A DNA stretch of 64,000 nt from Prochlorococcus sp. AG-363-B05 (GTDB lineage Bacteria; Cyanobacteriota; Cyanobacteriia; PCC-6307; Cyanobiaceae), in the NCBI GenBank assembly GCA_003278445.1, contig QCFD01000002.1, forward strand, positions 1 through 64,000, read 5' to 3'. The position numbers and the translations under genes are program-made. Positions 43,598-53,307 of this stretch are shown in pieces (positions within the stretch are counted from its first letter, which is position 1; each line of letters starts with the position of its first letter). Below the pieces are notes generated by a model. That model had not been told where the DNA came from. It made no database searches and saw only the letters and a program-made list of their open reading frames with translations.

Positions 43598-44482
43598 GTG
43601 TCATTATTCGACTGGTTTGCTGATAGAAGGAAAGGCCAATTCGTTGGCAAAGTCACTCAGGAATCTGAAGAGAGTGATGGACTATGGGAAAAATGTCCAG
43701 AATGTGGTCAAGTCGTATATAGAAAAGATTTAATAGATAATTGCAGTGTCTGTAGCAATTGTGGTCATCACAATCGAATAGATAGCAAAGAAAGAATAAG
43801 ACTAATAACTGATCCGAATTCATTTAAATCAATCAATAATCATTTAACTCCTGTTGACCCACTAGGTTTTAAAGATAGAAGAGCTTACGCAGACAGGCTT
43901 AGAGAAAGTCAAGCAAGTACTGGACTTAAAGACGGTGTAATAACAGGTATATGCGAAGTTGATACTATTCCAATGGCAATAGCCGTAATGGATTTCAGAT
44001 TCATGGGTGGCTCAATGGGATCTGTTGTAGGAGAAAAGATTACACGTCTTATCGAATACGCAACAAAGGAACAATTACCATTGCTAATTGTTTGTGCATC
44101 GGGTGGAGCTCGAATGCAAGAAGGTATGTTAAGCCTAATGCAAATGGCAAAGATTTCCGGAGCACTAGAACGACATAGAGATGCTCATTTGCTCTATATG
44201 CCTTTACTTACTCATCCCACCACTGGTGGTGTGACTGCTAGTTTTGCGATGCTTGGAGATTTAATAATTGCAGAGCCTAAAGCACTTATTGGATTTGCTG
44301 GTAGAAGAGTAATTGAACAAACACTGAGAGAGAAACTACCTGATAATTTCCAAACAGCAGAATATCTTCAAGATCATGGTTTCGTAGATACTATTGTACC
44401 AAGAACGGAACTTAAAAAAACTTTAGCAAAACTACTTCGATTACATAAGACACAAGAAGTAAAACGACAAGCTAATGTATGA
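43598..44482 (+). CDS. accD: Acetyl-CoA carboxylase carboxyltransferase beta subunit
   Basis: 294 residues from a GTG start ([12 protein letters not shown]). The N-terminal zinc-ribbon [13 protein letters not shown] then [14 protein letters not shown] (four cysteines) and the carboxyltransferase fold motifs [30 protein letters not shown] and [11 protein letters not shown] are clear. It transfers carboxyl from biotin to acetyl-CoA with AccA. The last 8 bases overlap the next ORF's start. Confidence 0.95.
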   Translation: MSLFDWFADRRKGQFVGKVTQESEESDGLWEKCPECGQVVYRKDLIDNCSVCSNCGHHNRIDSKERIRLITDPNSFKSINNHLTPVDPLGFKDRRAYADRLRESQASTGLKDGVITGICEVDTIPMAIAVMDFRFMGGSMGSVVGEKITRLIEYATKEQLPLLIVCASGGARMQEGMLSLMQMAKISGALERHRDAHLLYMPLLTHPTTGGVTASFAMLGDLIIAEPKALIGFAGRRVIEQTLREKLPDNFQTAEYLQDHGFVDTIVPRTELKKTLAKLLRLHKTQEVKRQANV

Positions 44483-44885
44483 AATAAATCAAAAAGCCAA
44501 AAATAATTTACAAATTTTATTGAATATATTTATAATAATGTTATTAATTTTTTTATGTAGTTCTAATAAAGTATACGGAGCTAACAAGGCTTGGAATAAA
44601 GTTAGCAAAACTGATACTGGTATTCAATATGTTGATAGAGATAGTATAAATTATATAGATAAAGGAGTATTAGAAATAAAAACAAAATATTTGAAAGTTG
44701 ACAATACATCAAAAGTAGTTGAGGAAGATATATATACAATGAGAATCAATTGTTTAACTAATAGATTCAAAGATATTTCAGTTAATGATAAAAAGATTTT
44801 AAATGCAAAATGGGAAGAACCTAATGGGGATAAACTAATAAATGATGTAATTTACGATAGCTGTAAAAATGTTAAAACTAACTAA
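44475..44885 (+). CDS. Secreted or membrane-anchored hypothetical protein (surface-adhesin E-like)
   Basis: 136 residues. A hydrophobic segment at about residues 12-30 ([21 protein letters not shown]) is a signal peptide or anchor. The mature part ([19 protein letters not shown], then [23 protein letters not shown]) resembles the surface-adhesin protein E domain, with two cysteines near the ends. It overlaps accD by 8 bases, so it is co-transcribed with it. The function is unknown. Confidence 0.65.
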   Translation: MYEINQKAKNNLQILLNIFIIMLLIFLCSSNKVYGANKAWNKVSKTDTGIQYVDRDSINYIDKGVLEIKTKYLKVDNTSKVVEEDIYTMRINCLTNRFKDISVNDKKILNAKWEEPNGDKLINDVIYDSCKNVKTN

Positions 44886-44896
44886 AGATTAAAACG

Positions 44897-45997
44897 ATGA
44901 GCAATAACAATCAACCAATTAGAATAGCAATTGCAGGGTTAGGTTTTGGGGAAAGTGTTCATATTCCTGCAGCATTATCTAATAAAAACATAGAGCTTGT
45001 AGGTTTGTGGCATCATAGGCCAGAAAGGCTAGAAGAAGCATGCATAAAGCATAATCTTTTTGCATATAAAACTTGGTCGCATCTATTAAATGATCCAACA
45101 ATTGACGGAATAATTATAGCCACTCCACCAGAACCTAGATTCGAGCTAGCACTAGAGGCAATAAAAGCAAAAAAACATCTCTTACTAGAAAAGCCAACTT
45201 GCTTAAATACTAATGAAGTGATGGAACTTCAGCGAAACGCTCTCAAAAGAAATTTAAAAATAGCAGTCGATTACGAATATCGTGCTGTTCCTATTTTCAT
45301 GCAAGCAAAGAGACTAATTAATGAGAAAAAACTTGATGAACCATATTTTGTAAAACTTGATTGGCTAATGAGTAGCAGAGCTAATCCAGATAGGCCATGG
45401 AATTGGTACTCAGATGAAACCTTAGGCGGTGGTGTTTTAGGCGCATTGGGGACTCACGCTTTTGACATGATTCATTGGCTCATTGGGCCTACATATTCTT
45501 TAAACGCAATAAATTCAACATCGATCAAAGAAAGAACTTGCCCTCTATCAAAAAAAGCTAAAACAGTCACCAGTGAAGATGTAAGTATTTCTCAATTACA
45601 AATAAAAAGTATTAATAACAATTTAATTCCAGGCCAAGTAAATCTTTCAGCAGTTACAAAAAACAGTAAAGGGTTCAGTTTGGAAATCTACTGCAAAAAT
45701 GGAACATTAATTCTAAGTAGCGAAAACCAAAAGGATTATGTCCATGGATTCGGTCTATGGTTTTCAAATAAAGGTGATATTCTCAAAAATATTCAACCAG
45801 ATTCAGATCTAGCTTTCTCAAAAATTTGGACAGATGGTCGAATAGCCCCAGTAGCAAGAATCCAAAACTGGTGGGGCCAAAGCATAAAAGACAACACTCC
45901 TATTATTCCAGGATTGGTGGAGGGATTAGCCAGTCAAAAAGTTTGCGATAAAGTCAAAGAATCAAATTCAATAGGAATAAAAATAGAAATCAATTAA
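44897..45997 (+). CDS. Gfo/Idh/MocA-family oxidoreductase
   Basis: 366 residues. The N-terminal Rossmann motif AGLGFGESVHIPA, the EKP motif (LLEKPTCLN, with catalytic Lys) and the C-terminal alpha/beta domain (GGGVLGALGTHAFDMIHWL, His as proton donor) are diagnostic. The family oxidises or reduces sugars, inositol and related polyols with NAD(P); the substrate is not readable. It is separated from the adhesin-like gene by 11 bases. Confidence 0.85.
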   Translation: MSNNNQPIRIAIAGLGFGESVHIPAALSNKNIELVGLWHHRPERLEEACIKHNLFAYKTWSHLLNDPTIDGIIIATPPEPRFELALEAIKAKKHLLLEKPTCLNTNEVMELQRNALKRNLKIAVDYEYRAVPIFMQAKRLINEKKLDEPYFVKLDWLMSSRANPDRPWNWYSDETLGGGVLGALGTHAFDMIHWLIGPTYSLNAINSTSIKERTCPLSKKAKTVTSEDVSISQLQIKSINNNLIPGQVNLSAVTKNSKGFSLEIYCKNGTLILSSENQKDYVHGFGLWFSNKGDILKNIQPDSDLAFSKIWTDGRIAPVARIQNWWGQSIKDNTPIIPGLVEGLASQKVCDKVKESNSIGIKIEIN

Positions 45998-46115
45998 AGA
46001 AATTCAAAAACACAAAAGATTTGTCTACAAAAATAAAAAAAACTTATTTAGGTGTAATAAGCAACAAAAGGGGCCTTTGATATGGAATAATCTTAAGGAA
46101 ATTTTTGTTGCATAA

Positions 46116-47183
46116 ATGGCACTCTCGTACTACGCAGAAGAACTAAAGAAGACAGCAAGTGCCATAGCCCAGCCAGGCAAAGGGATTCTTGCTGTTGATG
46201 AATCAACTAAAACAGTAGGTAAAAGGCTTGCTTCAATAGGTGTTGAGAACACTGAGGACAACAGAAAAGCTTACAGAGGTATGCTTTTCACCACAGAAGG
46301 TCTTGGAAACTTTATAAGTGGAGCAATCCTTTTTGAAGAAACTCTTTTCCAGAACCATCCAGATGGTGAGCCAATGGTTAAAAAGCTTGAAAAGCTAGGA
46401 ATAATTCCAGGAATCAAGGTTGACAAAGGTCTAAGACCATTAGCTGGAGGACACGATGTTGAAACTTTTTGTTCAGGTTTAGACGGTCTTGTTGAAAGAG
46501 CTGCTGATTACTACGAGCAAGGTGCAAGATTTGCCAAGTGGAGAGCAGTACTTCAAATAACTGATGATGGTTGCCCTTCTAAACTCTCTATCAGGGAAAA
46601 TGCTTGGGGTTTAGCTAGATACGCTAGATCTGTACAGGAATCTGGTTTGGTCCCAATTATTGAACCAGAAATCCTTATGGATGGTTCTCATTCAATTGAA
46701 AAGACAGCAGCAGTTCAAGAAGAAGTAATTAAAGAAGTTTATCTAGCTTGCCAGGTAAACGGAGTACTTCTAGAAGGAACTCTTCTTAAGCCATCTATGA
46801 CAGTGCAAGGCGCTGACTGCTCAACAAAAGCTGATCCTCAGCAAGTTGCTGAGATGACAATCCGCACAATGGAACGCTGTGTACCAGCAAGTGTCCCTGG
46901 TATTACTTTCCTTTCAGGGGGCTTGAGCGAAGAAGCTGCATCAGTTTATCTAAATCTGATGAATAAGATCGACAGAAAAGCCAAGTGGAATGTTTCATTC
47001 TCATATGGTCGTGCTTTACAACATTCATGTCTAAAAGCATGGAAAGGCACAAACACTGCTGATGGTCAAAAAGCACTAATAGCAAGAGCTCAAGCAAACT
47101 CTGAGGCATCAAAAGGATTGTATGTTGCAGGTTCTCAGCCTTCTTCTGATGAACAATTATTTGTAGCTGGATACAAGTACTAA
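46116..47183 (+). CDS. Fructose-bisphosphate aldolase, class I (animal/plant type)
   Basis: 355 residues. It condenses or cleaves fructose-1,6-bisphosphate and, in the Calvin cycle, sedoheptulose-1,7-bisphosphate. The start ALSYYAEELKKTASAIA, the GILAVDESTKTVGKR motif, the Schiff-base region LEGTLLKPSM (Lys in the conserved position), IPGITFLSGG, and C-terminal YVAGSQPSSDEQLFVAGYKY support a class I, non-metal enzyme. Highly expressed: followed by a strong bidirectional-looking terminator. It is one of the few genes here with relatively high GC. Confidence 0.93.
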   Translation: MALSYYAEELKKTASAIAQPGKGILAVDESTKTVGKRLASIGVENTEDNRKAYRGMLFTTEGLGNFISGAILFEETLFQNHPDGEPMVKKLEKLGIIPGIKVDKGLRPLAGGHDVETFCSGLDGLVERAADYYEQGARFAKWRAVLQITDDGCPSKLSIRENAWGLARYARSVQESGLVPIIEPEILMDGSHSIEKTAAVQEEVIKEVYLACQVNGVLLEGTLLKPSMTVQGADCSTKADPQQVAEMTIRTMERCVPASVPGITFLSGGLSEEAASVYLNLMNKIDRKAKWNVSFSYGRALQHSCLKAWKGTNTADGQKALIARAQANSEASKGLYVAGSQPSSDEQLFVAGYKY

Positions 47184-47196
47184 ACTAAAAAACTAA

Positions 47197-47234
47197 AAAA
47201 AGCTGCTATCTCTCATTTTGATAGCAGCTTTTTT
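47197..47234 (+). terminator. Bidirectional terminator between aldolase and purQ
   Basis: A 14-bp stem AAAAAGCTGCTATC / GATAGCAGCTTTTT (A-tract on one side, T-tract on the other) with loop TCTCATTTT, right after the aldolase stop and 20 bases before the purQ end. Both strands show a stem followed by a U-run, so it can serve the converging transcripts. Confidence 0.85.
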
Positions 47235-47253
47235 AATACCTTGATTTATAAAT

Positions 47254-47907
47254 TCAAGAAAGAAGAGTACTAAGGATTGATTTCCCATCAATACCACCTA
47301 AAGCATCATCACAAGCTCTTTCAGGATGAGGCATCATCCCCAAAACATTTCCCTCTTTATTAGTAATTCCAGCAATATCATGGATTGAACCATTTGGATT
47401 ATCTGCGTATCTAATAGCAATCGAATCATCATCCTGCAATTTTTTCAAGACATCAGGGCTGCATTGATATCTCCCCTCTCCATGAGCAATAGGAAGTAAA
47501 ATAGAATCATTCTTTTTATAGTTTTTCATCCAAGATGATTTTGTGCTTTCAATAGATAAATTTACTTTTTCACAAATAAAATGAAGGTTCTTATTTCTTG
47601 TCAAAGCTCCTTGCAAGAGACCAAGTTCAGTAAGTATTTGAAACCCATTGCAAATTCCAAGAACTTTTCCACCTTTATTAACAAAAGATATTAAAGAATT
47701 TAAAACAGGTGCAAACCTTGCTATCGCTCCACAACGTAAATAATCTCCATAACTAAAGCCCCCAGGAATGACAATCGCGTCATAACAATCAATTTCAGTA
47801 GTTTCATGCCAAAGAAAACTTGTAGGGAGTCCAAGGCATCCTTCAGTAGCCCATCTAACATCCCTGTCGCAATTTGATCCAGGAAAAACAATAATGCCGA
47901 TATTCAT
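47254..47907 (-). CDS. purQ: FGAM synthase glutaminase subunit
   Basis: 217 residues. It supplies ammonia from glutamine for formylglycinamidine ribonucleotide synthase (with PurL and PurS). The N-terminal [14 protein letters not shown], catalytic-Cys motif [11 protein letters not shown], and C-terminal His/Glu of the class I amidotransferase triad ([11 protein letters not shown] and [11 protein letters not shown]) are all present. purS lies directly upstream with a 4-base gap, so the two subunits are co-transcribed; purL is not in this window. Confidence 0.95.
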   Translation of the reverse strand: MNIGIIVFPGSNCDRDVRWATEGCLGLPTSFLWHETTEIDCYDAIVIPGGFSYGDYLRCGAIARFAPVLNSLISFVNKGGKVLGICNGFQILTELGLLQGALTRNKNLHFICEKVNLSIESTKSSWMKNYKKNDSILLPIAHGEGRYQCSPDVLKKLQDDDSIAIRYADNPNGSIHDIAGITNKEGNVLGMMPHPERACDDALGGIDGKSILSTLLS

Positions 47908-47911
47908 ATTT

Positions 47912-48184
47912 TTAGTTTTTAATTAATTTATGTTCGTCGTTAAATTCCAAAGTCCAATCCTCAATTACGGGGTTTGCTAGCAATCGATCGCTCATTAATT
48001 CAATTTTCGATCGTGCATCATTTTTATTTTCAGCTTCTATCTCAAGTTCAATAGACTTTCCAATTCTTATCTGAGTAACCCCATCTATTCCTAATCTCTT
48101 AGTGGCTGACATTGTAGCTTCTCCTGCTGGATCCAAAACAGAAGGTCTTAAATGCACAAAAACTCTTGCTTTAAATAGAGACAC
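47912..48184 (-). CDS. purS: FGAM synthase PurS subunit
   Basis: 90 residues from a GTG start ([14 protein letters not shown]). PurS is the small bridging subunit that transfers ammonia between PurQ and PurL. The pattern [22 protein letters not shown] and [13 protein letters not shown] matches the family. It is immediately upstream of purQ with 4 bases between. Confidence 0.93.
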   Translation of the reverse strand: MSLFKARVFVHLRPSVLDPAGEATMSATKRLGIDGVTQIRIGKSIELEIEAENKNDARSKIELMSDRLLANPVIEDWTLEFNDEHKLIKN

Positions 48185-48272
48185 TTTTAAAAATTAATTG
48201 AGTTTTTACTTTTCTTGGCTAACCCAAGAAAGAAGGTTTTCAAAATCATTCTAGATAAAATTTAATAAATTT

Positions 48273-48458
48273 CTAATTGATATTTTCTCGTTGATCACTT
48301 ACTAGTCCTTTCCCTAAGCATGTCAGACAAGTGTGATAACAATTTGGGCTGGTTTTCATGTAACCGTTACCTCCACATTTATTGCAAGTATTCATTTCCA
48401 CGGAATTGGAAATACTATGAACTTTATTTTCCTTGGTAGTAGAAAATGATTGACTCAC
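48273..48458 (-). CDS. DnaJ-type zinc-finger small protein (CxxCxGxG)
   Basis: 61 residues. The segment NTCNKCGGNGYMKTSPNC then HTCLTCLGKGLV has CxxCxGxG and a second CxxCxGxG-like pair, the zinc-binding motif of DnaJ-type proteins. No J domain is present, so this is a stand-alone zinc-finger. The role, perhaps partnering a chaperone or metallochaperone, is inference. Confidence 0.65.
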   Translation of the reverse strand: MSQSFSTTKENKVHSISNSVEMNTCNKCGGNGYMKTSPNCYHTCLTCLGKGLVSDQRENIN

Positions 48459-48598
48459 GAAAAAAATCCCATTAGAAACTATTAATAAGAGGATGCAAGA
48501 GAATTATCTCCTAACTCACAAAGAATCGCGGATAAAAACAAAAAAACAACCTATTTTTAATATAAATATGGAAAATCGACCAAAAGATTAGAGCTTAA

Positions 48599-49690
48599 TT
48601 AAAACGAAGCCTCGAAAGCTTCTTTGACTCCGCGTTTCAAGCTCAAAAATACTAAATCAATTCCATCTTTAGAAGGTTTCCAAGCACCTTTAGGAGCAAT
48701 CTCAAACCATGAATTAAATCGGGTTCCAACCATTTGTATCTGTAGCGGCAAAGTTTTCCCTTTAATCCAGCATCTACCTTTTATTCGAAGAATTTGATAC
48801 TCCAGGGCAAGGCTCACAAGTATCTGTTTCAAAACATCTTGATTAATTGGAGTTTCCAATATTAAATGTTCACTAATTACATCAACATGGTCATGGTCAT
48901 GGTCATGGTCATGGTCATGGTCATGGTCATGGTCATGGTCATTTTGATCCAAAAGAGAACTATTATCTTGTTCATGACAAAGGCCGAGAATTAGTGCAGG
49001 ATCAATTTTCCCATTAGATATAGGCAATATATTAGTAATGGAATTTCCTTGCTTTTTCACCTCATTCTTAACCAATAAAAAACCTTTTGCAGAAAGCAAA
49101 TCAGACCTACTAATCAAAACGAGATCAGCAGAAATCAATTGATCTCTAAAAAGCTCATTTATTGGAGTTAGATGGTCAATACTATTATCGTTTGTTATTT
49201 GTTGTTTAATACTTTTCAAATCACCAACAGGGCTTCCATGTGAGAGAGCATATCCATCCACTAAAGTTACAACGCCATTAATGAAAACTTTACTTCTTAT
49301 TGCAGGCCAATTAAGAGCTTGAAGTAAAGGCTTTGGCAAAGCAAGACCACTGGTTTCAATAATGATTCCATCAAGCTGATTTGATCTAAGAAGCAAAGCT
49401 TCCATTGCAGGAAGGAAGTCCTCTTGAACGGTGCAACATAAGCAGCCATTATTCAACTCTACTATTCTTTCATCTGCTTCATAGTCAGGGCAAAAACCAC
49501 AGCTTTTAAAAAGGTCTCCATCTAAACCTACTGTTCCAAATTCATTAACAACTACAGCTAGACGTTGATTTCCTTCGCTCAAAAGATGTCTTAAGAGTGT
49601 TGTCTTGCCAGAACCTAAGAATCCTGTGATTACAGTAACTGGCAGACGACTATCGCTTACTTCATATTTGCTTAACAAATCAGCAACCAA
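48599..49690 (-). CDS. COG0523 (CobW/ZNG1) metallochaperone GTPase with His-Asp tract
   Basis: 363 residues from a TTG start. The GTPase motifs are GFLGSGKTTLLRH (residues 23-35), GCLCC metal-binding motif at 82-86 (CxCC) and the C-terminal CobW domain. Residues 251-268 form nine alternating Asp-His pairs, a likely metal-ion loading tail; many COG0523 proteins have His-rich loops, but this strict DH repeat is unusual and comes from a (CATGGT)9 repeat in the DNA. Family members deliver Zn2+ or Co2+ or take part in low-zinc stress. It overlaps the pentapeptide gene by 11 bases, so translational coupling is likely. Confidence 0.88.
   Translation of the reverse strand: MVADLLSKYEVSDSRLPVTVITGFLGSGKTTLLRHLLSEGNQRLAVVVNEFGTVGLDGDLFKSCGFCPDYEADERIVELNNGCLCCTVQEDFLPAMEALLLRSNQLDGIIIETSGLALPKPLLQALNWPAIRSKVFINGVVTLVDGYALSHGSPVGDLKSIKQQITNDNSIDHLTPINELFRDQLISADLVLISRSDLLSAKGFLLVKNEVKKQGNSITNILPISNGKIDPALILGLCHEQDNSSLLDQNDHDHDHDHDHDHDHDHDHVDVISEHLILETPINQDVLKQILVSLALEYQILRIKGRCWIKGKTLPLQIQMVGTRFNSWFEIAPKGAWKPSKDGIDLVFLSLKRGVKEAFEASF
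48886..48942 (-). repeat. (CATGGT)n hexamer microsatellite
   Basis: Nine and a half perfect CATGGT units in 57 bases inside the COG0523 gene, read on the plus strand. On the coding strand they specify alternating His-Asp. Perfect identity between units suggests recent expansion by replication slippage and predicts copy-number variation between strains; each unit gain or loss keeps the frame. Confidence 0.95.
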
Positions 49691-50192
49691 GACTATAACT
49701 GGTGTCCTCTGCGGTCTTTGAATTTGTTCCCGAAGCCATAGAACAAAGTTCTTTTTGCTGAATCCGACTAATTACCGCATCTGTAAAATCCGCTCCTTCA
49801 ATAAGCGAATTTGTGAACGTACTTTCCATCAGTAATGCTCCAGTAAAGTCTACGTCCCTTAAATCAGCTCCTTCAAAATCAGTCGCATATGCCAATGAGT
49901 CATTTAATTGAGCACCATGCAAATCAGCATTATTCAATTTACTGTTATTAAAAACTGCTCCAGTAAGGTTAGAATCACTGAAATTAATTCCCTTTAAATC
50001 TAATTTCACAAAATCATTACCACTTAAATCTTGGTTAGACATATCTGAGGAAATATTGAGTTCCTCTTGATTTCGAATCTCAGGAGGTCTTTTAGCAAAT
50101 ACGCTTTGCGAAGGAAATATCAAAACAAAGATAAGTAATACAGCAAAAACAATTGCTTTAAATTCAGAGATGAAAGAAGTTTTTTTGTTCAT
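49680..50192 (-). CDS. Pentapeptide-repeat protein with signal peptide
   Basis: 170 residues. A signal-peptide-like stretch (residues about 13-33, AIVFAVLLIFVLIFPSQSVFA) is followed by roughly 12 pentapeptide repeats with A(D/N)Lxx-type periodicity (NADLHGAQLNDSLAYATDF and GADLRDVDFTGALL). A lumenal or periplasmic right-handed beta-helix is expected, as in thylakoid lumen pentapeptide proteins. Two C-terminal cysteines may form a disulfide. It is the upstream partner of the COG0523 gene, with which it overlaps. Confidence 0.85.
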   Translation of the reverse strand: MNKKTSFISEFKAIVFAVLLIFVLIFPSQSVFAKRPPEIRNQEELNISSDMSNQDLSGNDFVKLDLKGINFSDSNLTGAVFNNSKLNNADLHGAQLNDSLAYATDFEGADLRDVDFTGALLMESTFTNSLIEGADFTDAVISRIQQKELCSMASGTNSKTAEDTSYSLGC

Positions 50193-50263
50193 TGGAGCTT
50201 AAAAGGACTTTTAACAGGTAATTTAATTATTCACGTTATGGCAAATAAGGCCAAGAATGAATC

Positions 50264-50881
50264 ATGTCAATGAGCTTAAGAGTAATAGTTCCTCCACACC
50301 CACTCATATCACATTGGTTAACTATCTTAAGGAACCCTACTACCCCAGAAATCCTTTATGCAACAGGACTAGAACAACTTGGTACCTGGCTAACTTATGA
50401 AGCACTTAGAGATTGGATCCCAAGTAAAAAAGAACAGCTCACTACATCAACAGGCACTACTGAATGCTCAATTATTGATCCAAATATACCTATTTTGGCA
50501 ATTCCTTATTTGCCAGCAGGGTTAGAGCTCTTTAGAGGTGCTAGAAACTTAATTCCTAATTTAAATTTGTGTATAGGAGGTCTACCTAAAGAAATTGAAG
50601 AGAATGCAGGAATTATTTTTTACATAGATCAAATAACAACTGGTAAAAATCTTTTAAAAGATTTAAATCATCTTAAAGATAAAAAAATTGATTCAAGAAG
50701 GGTAAGAGTGATTACTGCATTAGCCGCAAATCAAGGCCTTAAACAAATTGGTGAAAATATTCAAGATTTGAATATTTATTGTGCTTGTATAGATCCTGAA
50801 TTAATATCAGAAAGTGAACTATCACCTGGGATTGGTGATCCATCATTACGTATCAAAACGAGAGTCACCTCGACTGATTAG
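50264..50881 (+). CDS. Uracil phosphoribosyltransferase-like protein
   Basis: 205 residues. The N-terminus VIVPPHPLISHWLTILRN and the end PGIGDPSLRI fit UPRTase (the family has PGxGDxGDR). The PRPP loop VDPMLATGG of canonical enzymes is represented by YIDQITTGKN (residues about 121-130), keeping the Asp and TG but altered elsewhere. It would salvage uracil to UMP, but the altered loop makes catalysis less certain. It is divergent from the pentapeptide gene with a 71-base spacer. Confidence 0.8.
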   Translation: MSMSLRVIVPPHPLISHWLTILRNPTTPEILYATGLEQLGTWLTYEALRDWIPSKKEQLTTSTGTTECSIIDPNIPILAIPYLPAGLELFRGARNLIPNLNLCIGGLPKEIEENAGIIFYIDQITTGKNLLKDLNHLKDKKIDSRRVRVITALAANQGLKQIGENIQDLNIYCACIDPELISESELSPGIGDPSLRIKTRVTSTD

Positions 50882-50905
50882 CATTTTAAGAAGTTTTTCA
50901 AAGTT

Positions 50906-51205
50906 ATGAGCCAATACCGAGATTCAAATTCAGGAAGTTTGTCATCATTAATTAGTGGTGCCGTTCTTGGAGCTGCTGGCCTTGCATGGTGGTTGCTTTC
51001 TGAAGCCGAGAAAAGGCAAGAAACTAGAAAGCAAAAAGCAATGCTTTATGCACCAAGAATTCAAGATGGCTCTGAGGCAACTGAATTAGCCTCTGATTCT
51101 CTAACAAATCAAAGCAATGAGCACCTTGAGCAACGTGTTGAACAACTTAATTCGGCCATAGCAGACGTTCGAAAACAGTTAGAAGAACTGGGATCTTCAA
51201 ATTAA
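50906..51205 (+). CDS. Hypothetical membrane protein with coiled-coil tail
   Basis: 99 residues. A glycine-containing hydrophobic helix at about residues 11-30 ([20 protein letters not shown]) is followed by a charged region and a predicted coiled coil ([25 protein letters not shown]). Such proteins are common in cyanobacteria without known function. It sits between the UPRT-like gene (24 bases) and ilvD (34 bases), all on the same strand. Confidence 0.65.
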   Translation: MSQYRDSNSGSLSSLISGAVLGAAGLAWWLLSEAEKRQETRKQKAMLYAPRIQDGSEATELASDSLTNQSNEHLEQRVEQLNSAIADVRKQLEELGSSN

Positions 51206-51239
51206 TTCTACTTTTTTTAAACAATTAAATAGGTACCAA

Positions 51240-52910
51240 ATGCTTAGATCAAATGCGATAACACAGGGTATTCAACGGTCACCGAATAGAGCAATGCTTA
51301 GAGCTGTCGGTTTTGATGATGATGACTTTAATAAACCAATAATTGGAATTGCTAATGGTCACAGCACAATAACCCCATGCAATATGGGGTTAATGGTTTT
51401 AGCTAATAAAGCAGAGTTAGCTTTAAAAGAGGCTGGTGCAATGCCTCAAACTTTCGGAACAATAACTGTTAGTGACGGTATCTCTATGGGAACAGAAGGG
51501 ATGAAATATTCATTGGTTTCAAGAGAAGTTATTGCAGATGCAATCGAAACAGCCTGCAATGCTCAAAGCATGGATGGTGTGTTAGCTATTGGTGGATGCG
51601 ACAAAAACATGCCGGGCGCAATGTTATCAATGGCAAGAATGAATATACCTTCAATTTTTGTTTATGGAGGAACAATTAAGCCTGGGAAATTAGACGGTTG
51701 CGACTTAACCGTAGTGAGTTCATTTGAGGCTGTCGGTCAATTAGCAAGCGGAAAAATCGATGAAGAACGTCTAATAGCAGTAGAGAAAAATGCTATTCCT
51801 GGCCCAGGTAGCTGCGGGGGAATGTTTACTGCGAACACAATGTCTGCAGCCATCGAAACGATGGGTTTTAGTTTGCCATTTAGTTCAACAATGGCTGCTG
51901 TAGATGATGAAAAAGCAGAGAGTGCAGCTAAAAGTGCTCAGGTTCTTGTTAATGCCGTAAAGAACAACATCAGGCCATTAGATTTACTAACAAAAAAAGC
52001 CTTTGAGAATGCAATCAGTGTCATCATGGCTGTTGGTGGATCAACAAATTCTGTCCTTCACCTACTTGCTATAGCTAGGACTGCAGGAGTTGATTTAACA
52101 ATTGATGACTTTGAACGTATAAGACAAACTGTTCCGGTAATTTGCGATCTCAAACCAAGCGGTAAATATGTAACTGTCGACTTACATCAAGCTGGGGGTA
52201 TTCCTCAAGTAATGAAATTACTCCTCGATGCAGGAATGCTCCATGGAGAATGCAAAACTATTGAAGGTAAAACAATTAAAGAAGTTCTTAGAGATGTCCC
52301 CTCGAAGCCCAAAGAGAATCAAGATGTTATTAGACCTATATCAAGACCTATCTATAAAAAAGGACATCTAGCTATTCTCAAAGGGAATTTAGCTAGTGAA
52401 GGGAGTGTCGCAAAAATTAGTGGGGTGAAAAATCCTGTATTAACTGGGCCTGCAAGGGTCTTTGAAAGTGAAGAAGAATGCTTATCTGCCATTCTTGACA
52501 ATAGAGTCAAAGATGGAGATGTAGTAGTCGTTAGATATGAAGGTCCTGTAGGTGGACCAGGGATGAGGGAAATGCTCTCTCCAACTTCAGCGATTGTGGG
52601 TCAAGGTTTGGGAGAGAAAGTTGCACTGATTACTGACGGGAGATTTAGTGGCGGATCATATGGATTAGTGGTTGGTCACGTTGCCCCAGAAGCAGCCGTC
52701 GGAGGGACAATTGGGTTAGTAGAGGAAGGAGATAGTATTACCGTTGACGCTAATAAATTGTTAATTCAATTAAATGTCGAAGACCAAGAACTTGCAAGAA
52801 GGAAAGAGAAATGGAAGAAGCCAAAGCCTAGATATAAGACAGGCATTCTAGGGAAGTATTCTAGATTAGTAAGTTCATCAAGCCAAGGAGCTACAACCGA
52901 TCAAATATAG
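51240..52910 (+). CDS. ilvD: Dihydroxy-acid dehydratase
   Basis: 556 residues, matching the family (about 550-560). It catalyses dehydration of 2,3-dihydroxy acids in valine and isoleucine synthesis. Cluster cysteines are in [10 protein letters not shown] (Cys47), [10 protein letters not shown] (Cys120) and [14 protein letters not shown] (Cys192). The C-terminal part shows [11 protein letters not shown] and [17 protein letters not shown]. The stop is 2 bases before the end of the converging hypothetical gene. Confidence 0.96.
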   Translation: MLRSNAITQGIQRSPNRAMLRAVGFDDDDFNKPIIGIANGHSTITPCNMGLMVLANKAELALKEAGAMPQTFGTITVSDGISMGTEGMKYSLVSREVIADAIETACNAQSMDGVLAIGGCDKNMPGAMLSMARMNIPSIFVYGGTIKPGKLDGCDLTVVSSFEAVGQLASGKIDEERLIAVEKNAIPGPGSCGGMFTANTMSAAIETMGFSLPFSSTMAAVDDEKAESAAKSAQVLVNAVKNNIRPLDLLTKKAFENAISVIMAVGGSTNSVLHLLAIARTAGVDLTIDDFERIRQTVPVICDLKPSGKYVTVDLHQAGGIPQVMKLLLDAGMLHGECKTIEGKTIKEVLRDVPSKPKENQDVIRPISRPIYKKGHLAILKGNLASEGSVAKISGVKNPVLTGPARVFESEEECLSAILDNRVKDGDVVVVRYEGPVGGPGMREMLSPTSAIVGQGLGEKVALITDGRFSGGSYGLVVGHVAPEAAVGGTIGLVEEGDSITVDANKLLIQLNVEDQELARRKEKWKKPKPRYKTGILGKYSRLVSSSSQGATTDQI

Positions 52911-52911
52911 T

Positions 52912-53307
52912 TCAAGTCAATAACGCCTTAAAAACCGTTCTGAGTCTTCGTGCAAGGGCCTCAAATTCTTTTCCATATAAAGGCGTCTCGCATTGCACTC
53001 CAGAAGAGCTATCCATCCAAACAGCATGCTTGCCTTGCCATAAAATTGGCCTATCAATTAAAGATTTCCACCCTATAGTCATATTCACCTCCTTTCCACT
53101 TTTATAAACTTCAAGTTCAATATCCATAGATTCTTCTCTTTCACCATCTATATTTCTACATTGAATTTTAAAAATCAATTCATCAAGATCATTGTCATCA
53201 TCCAATTTATTTTCTAAAAAAGCCGAATGAACATATGGCTTCATACAAAGATCTGCAGCCTTAGCGACTTCAGCTATTAAGCCTTCTGTAGAATTATGAG
53301 TATGCAC
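52912..53307 (-). CDS. Hypothetical protein downstream of CIA30
   Basis: About 131 residues from a GTG at 53307, which removes most of the overlap with CIA30; the longest frame begins with TTG at 53343. The product has a helical start (NSTEGLIAEVAKAADLCMKPY) and a C-terminal beta-rich half (YKSGKEVNMTIGWKSLIDRP). It is not recognised. It overlaps the end of the CIA30 gene by about 14 bases in this model and is probably translated together with it. Confidence 0.55.
   Translation of the reverse strand: MHTHNSTEGLIAEVAKAADLCMKPYVHSAFLENKLDDDNDLDELIFKIQCRNIDGEREESMDIELEVYKSGKEVNMTIGWKSLIDRPILWQGKHAVWMDSSSGVQCETPLYGKEFEALARRLRTVFKALLT

Noticed and set aside
48211-48231. Stem-loop TTTCTTGG-CTAAC-CCAAGAAA as terminator
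   Set aside because: The stem is only 8 bp and no U-run follows on either strand; it is not a convincing terminator.
48886-48942. CRISPR-like array
   Set aside because: The repeats are contiguous hexamers without spacers and are in frame with a His/Asp tract in a coding gene.
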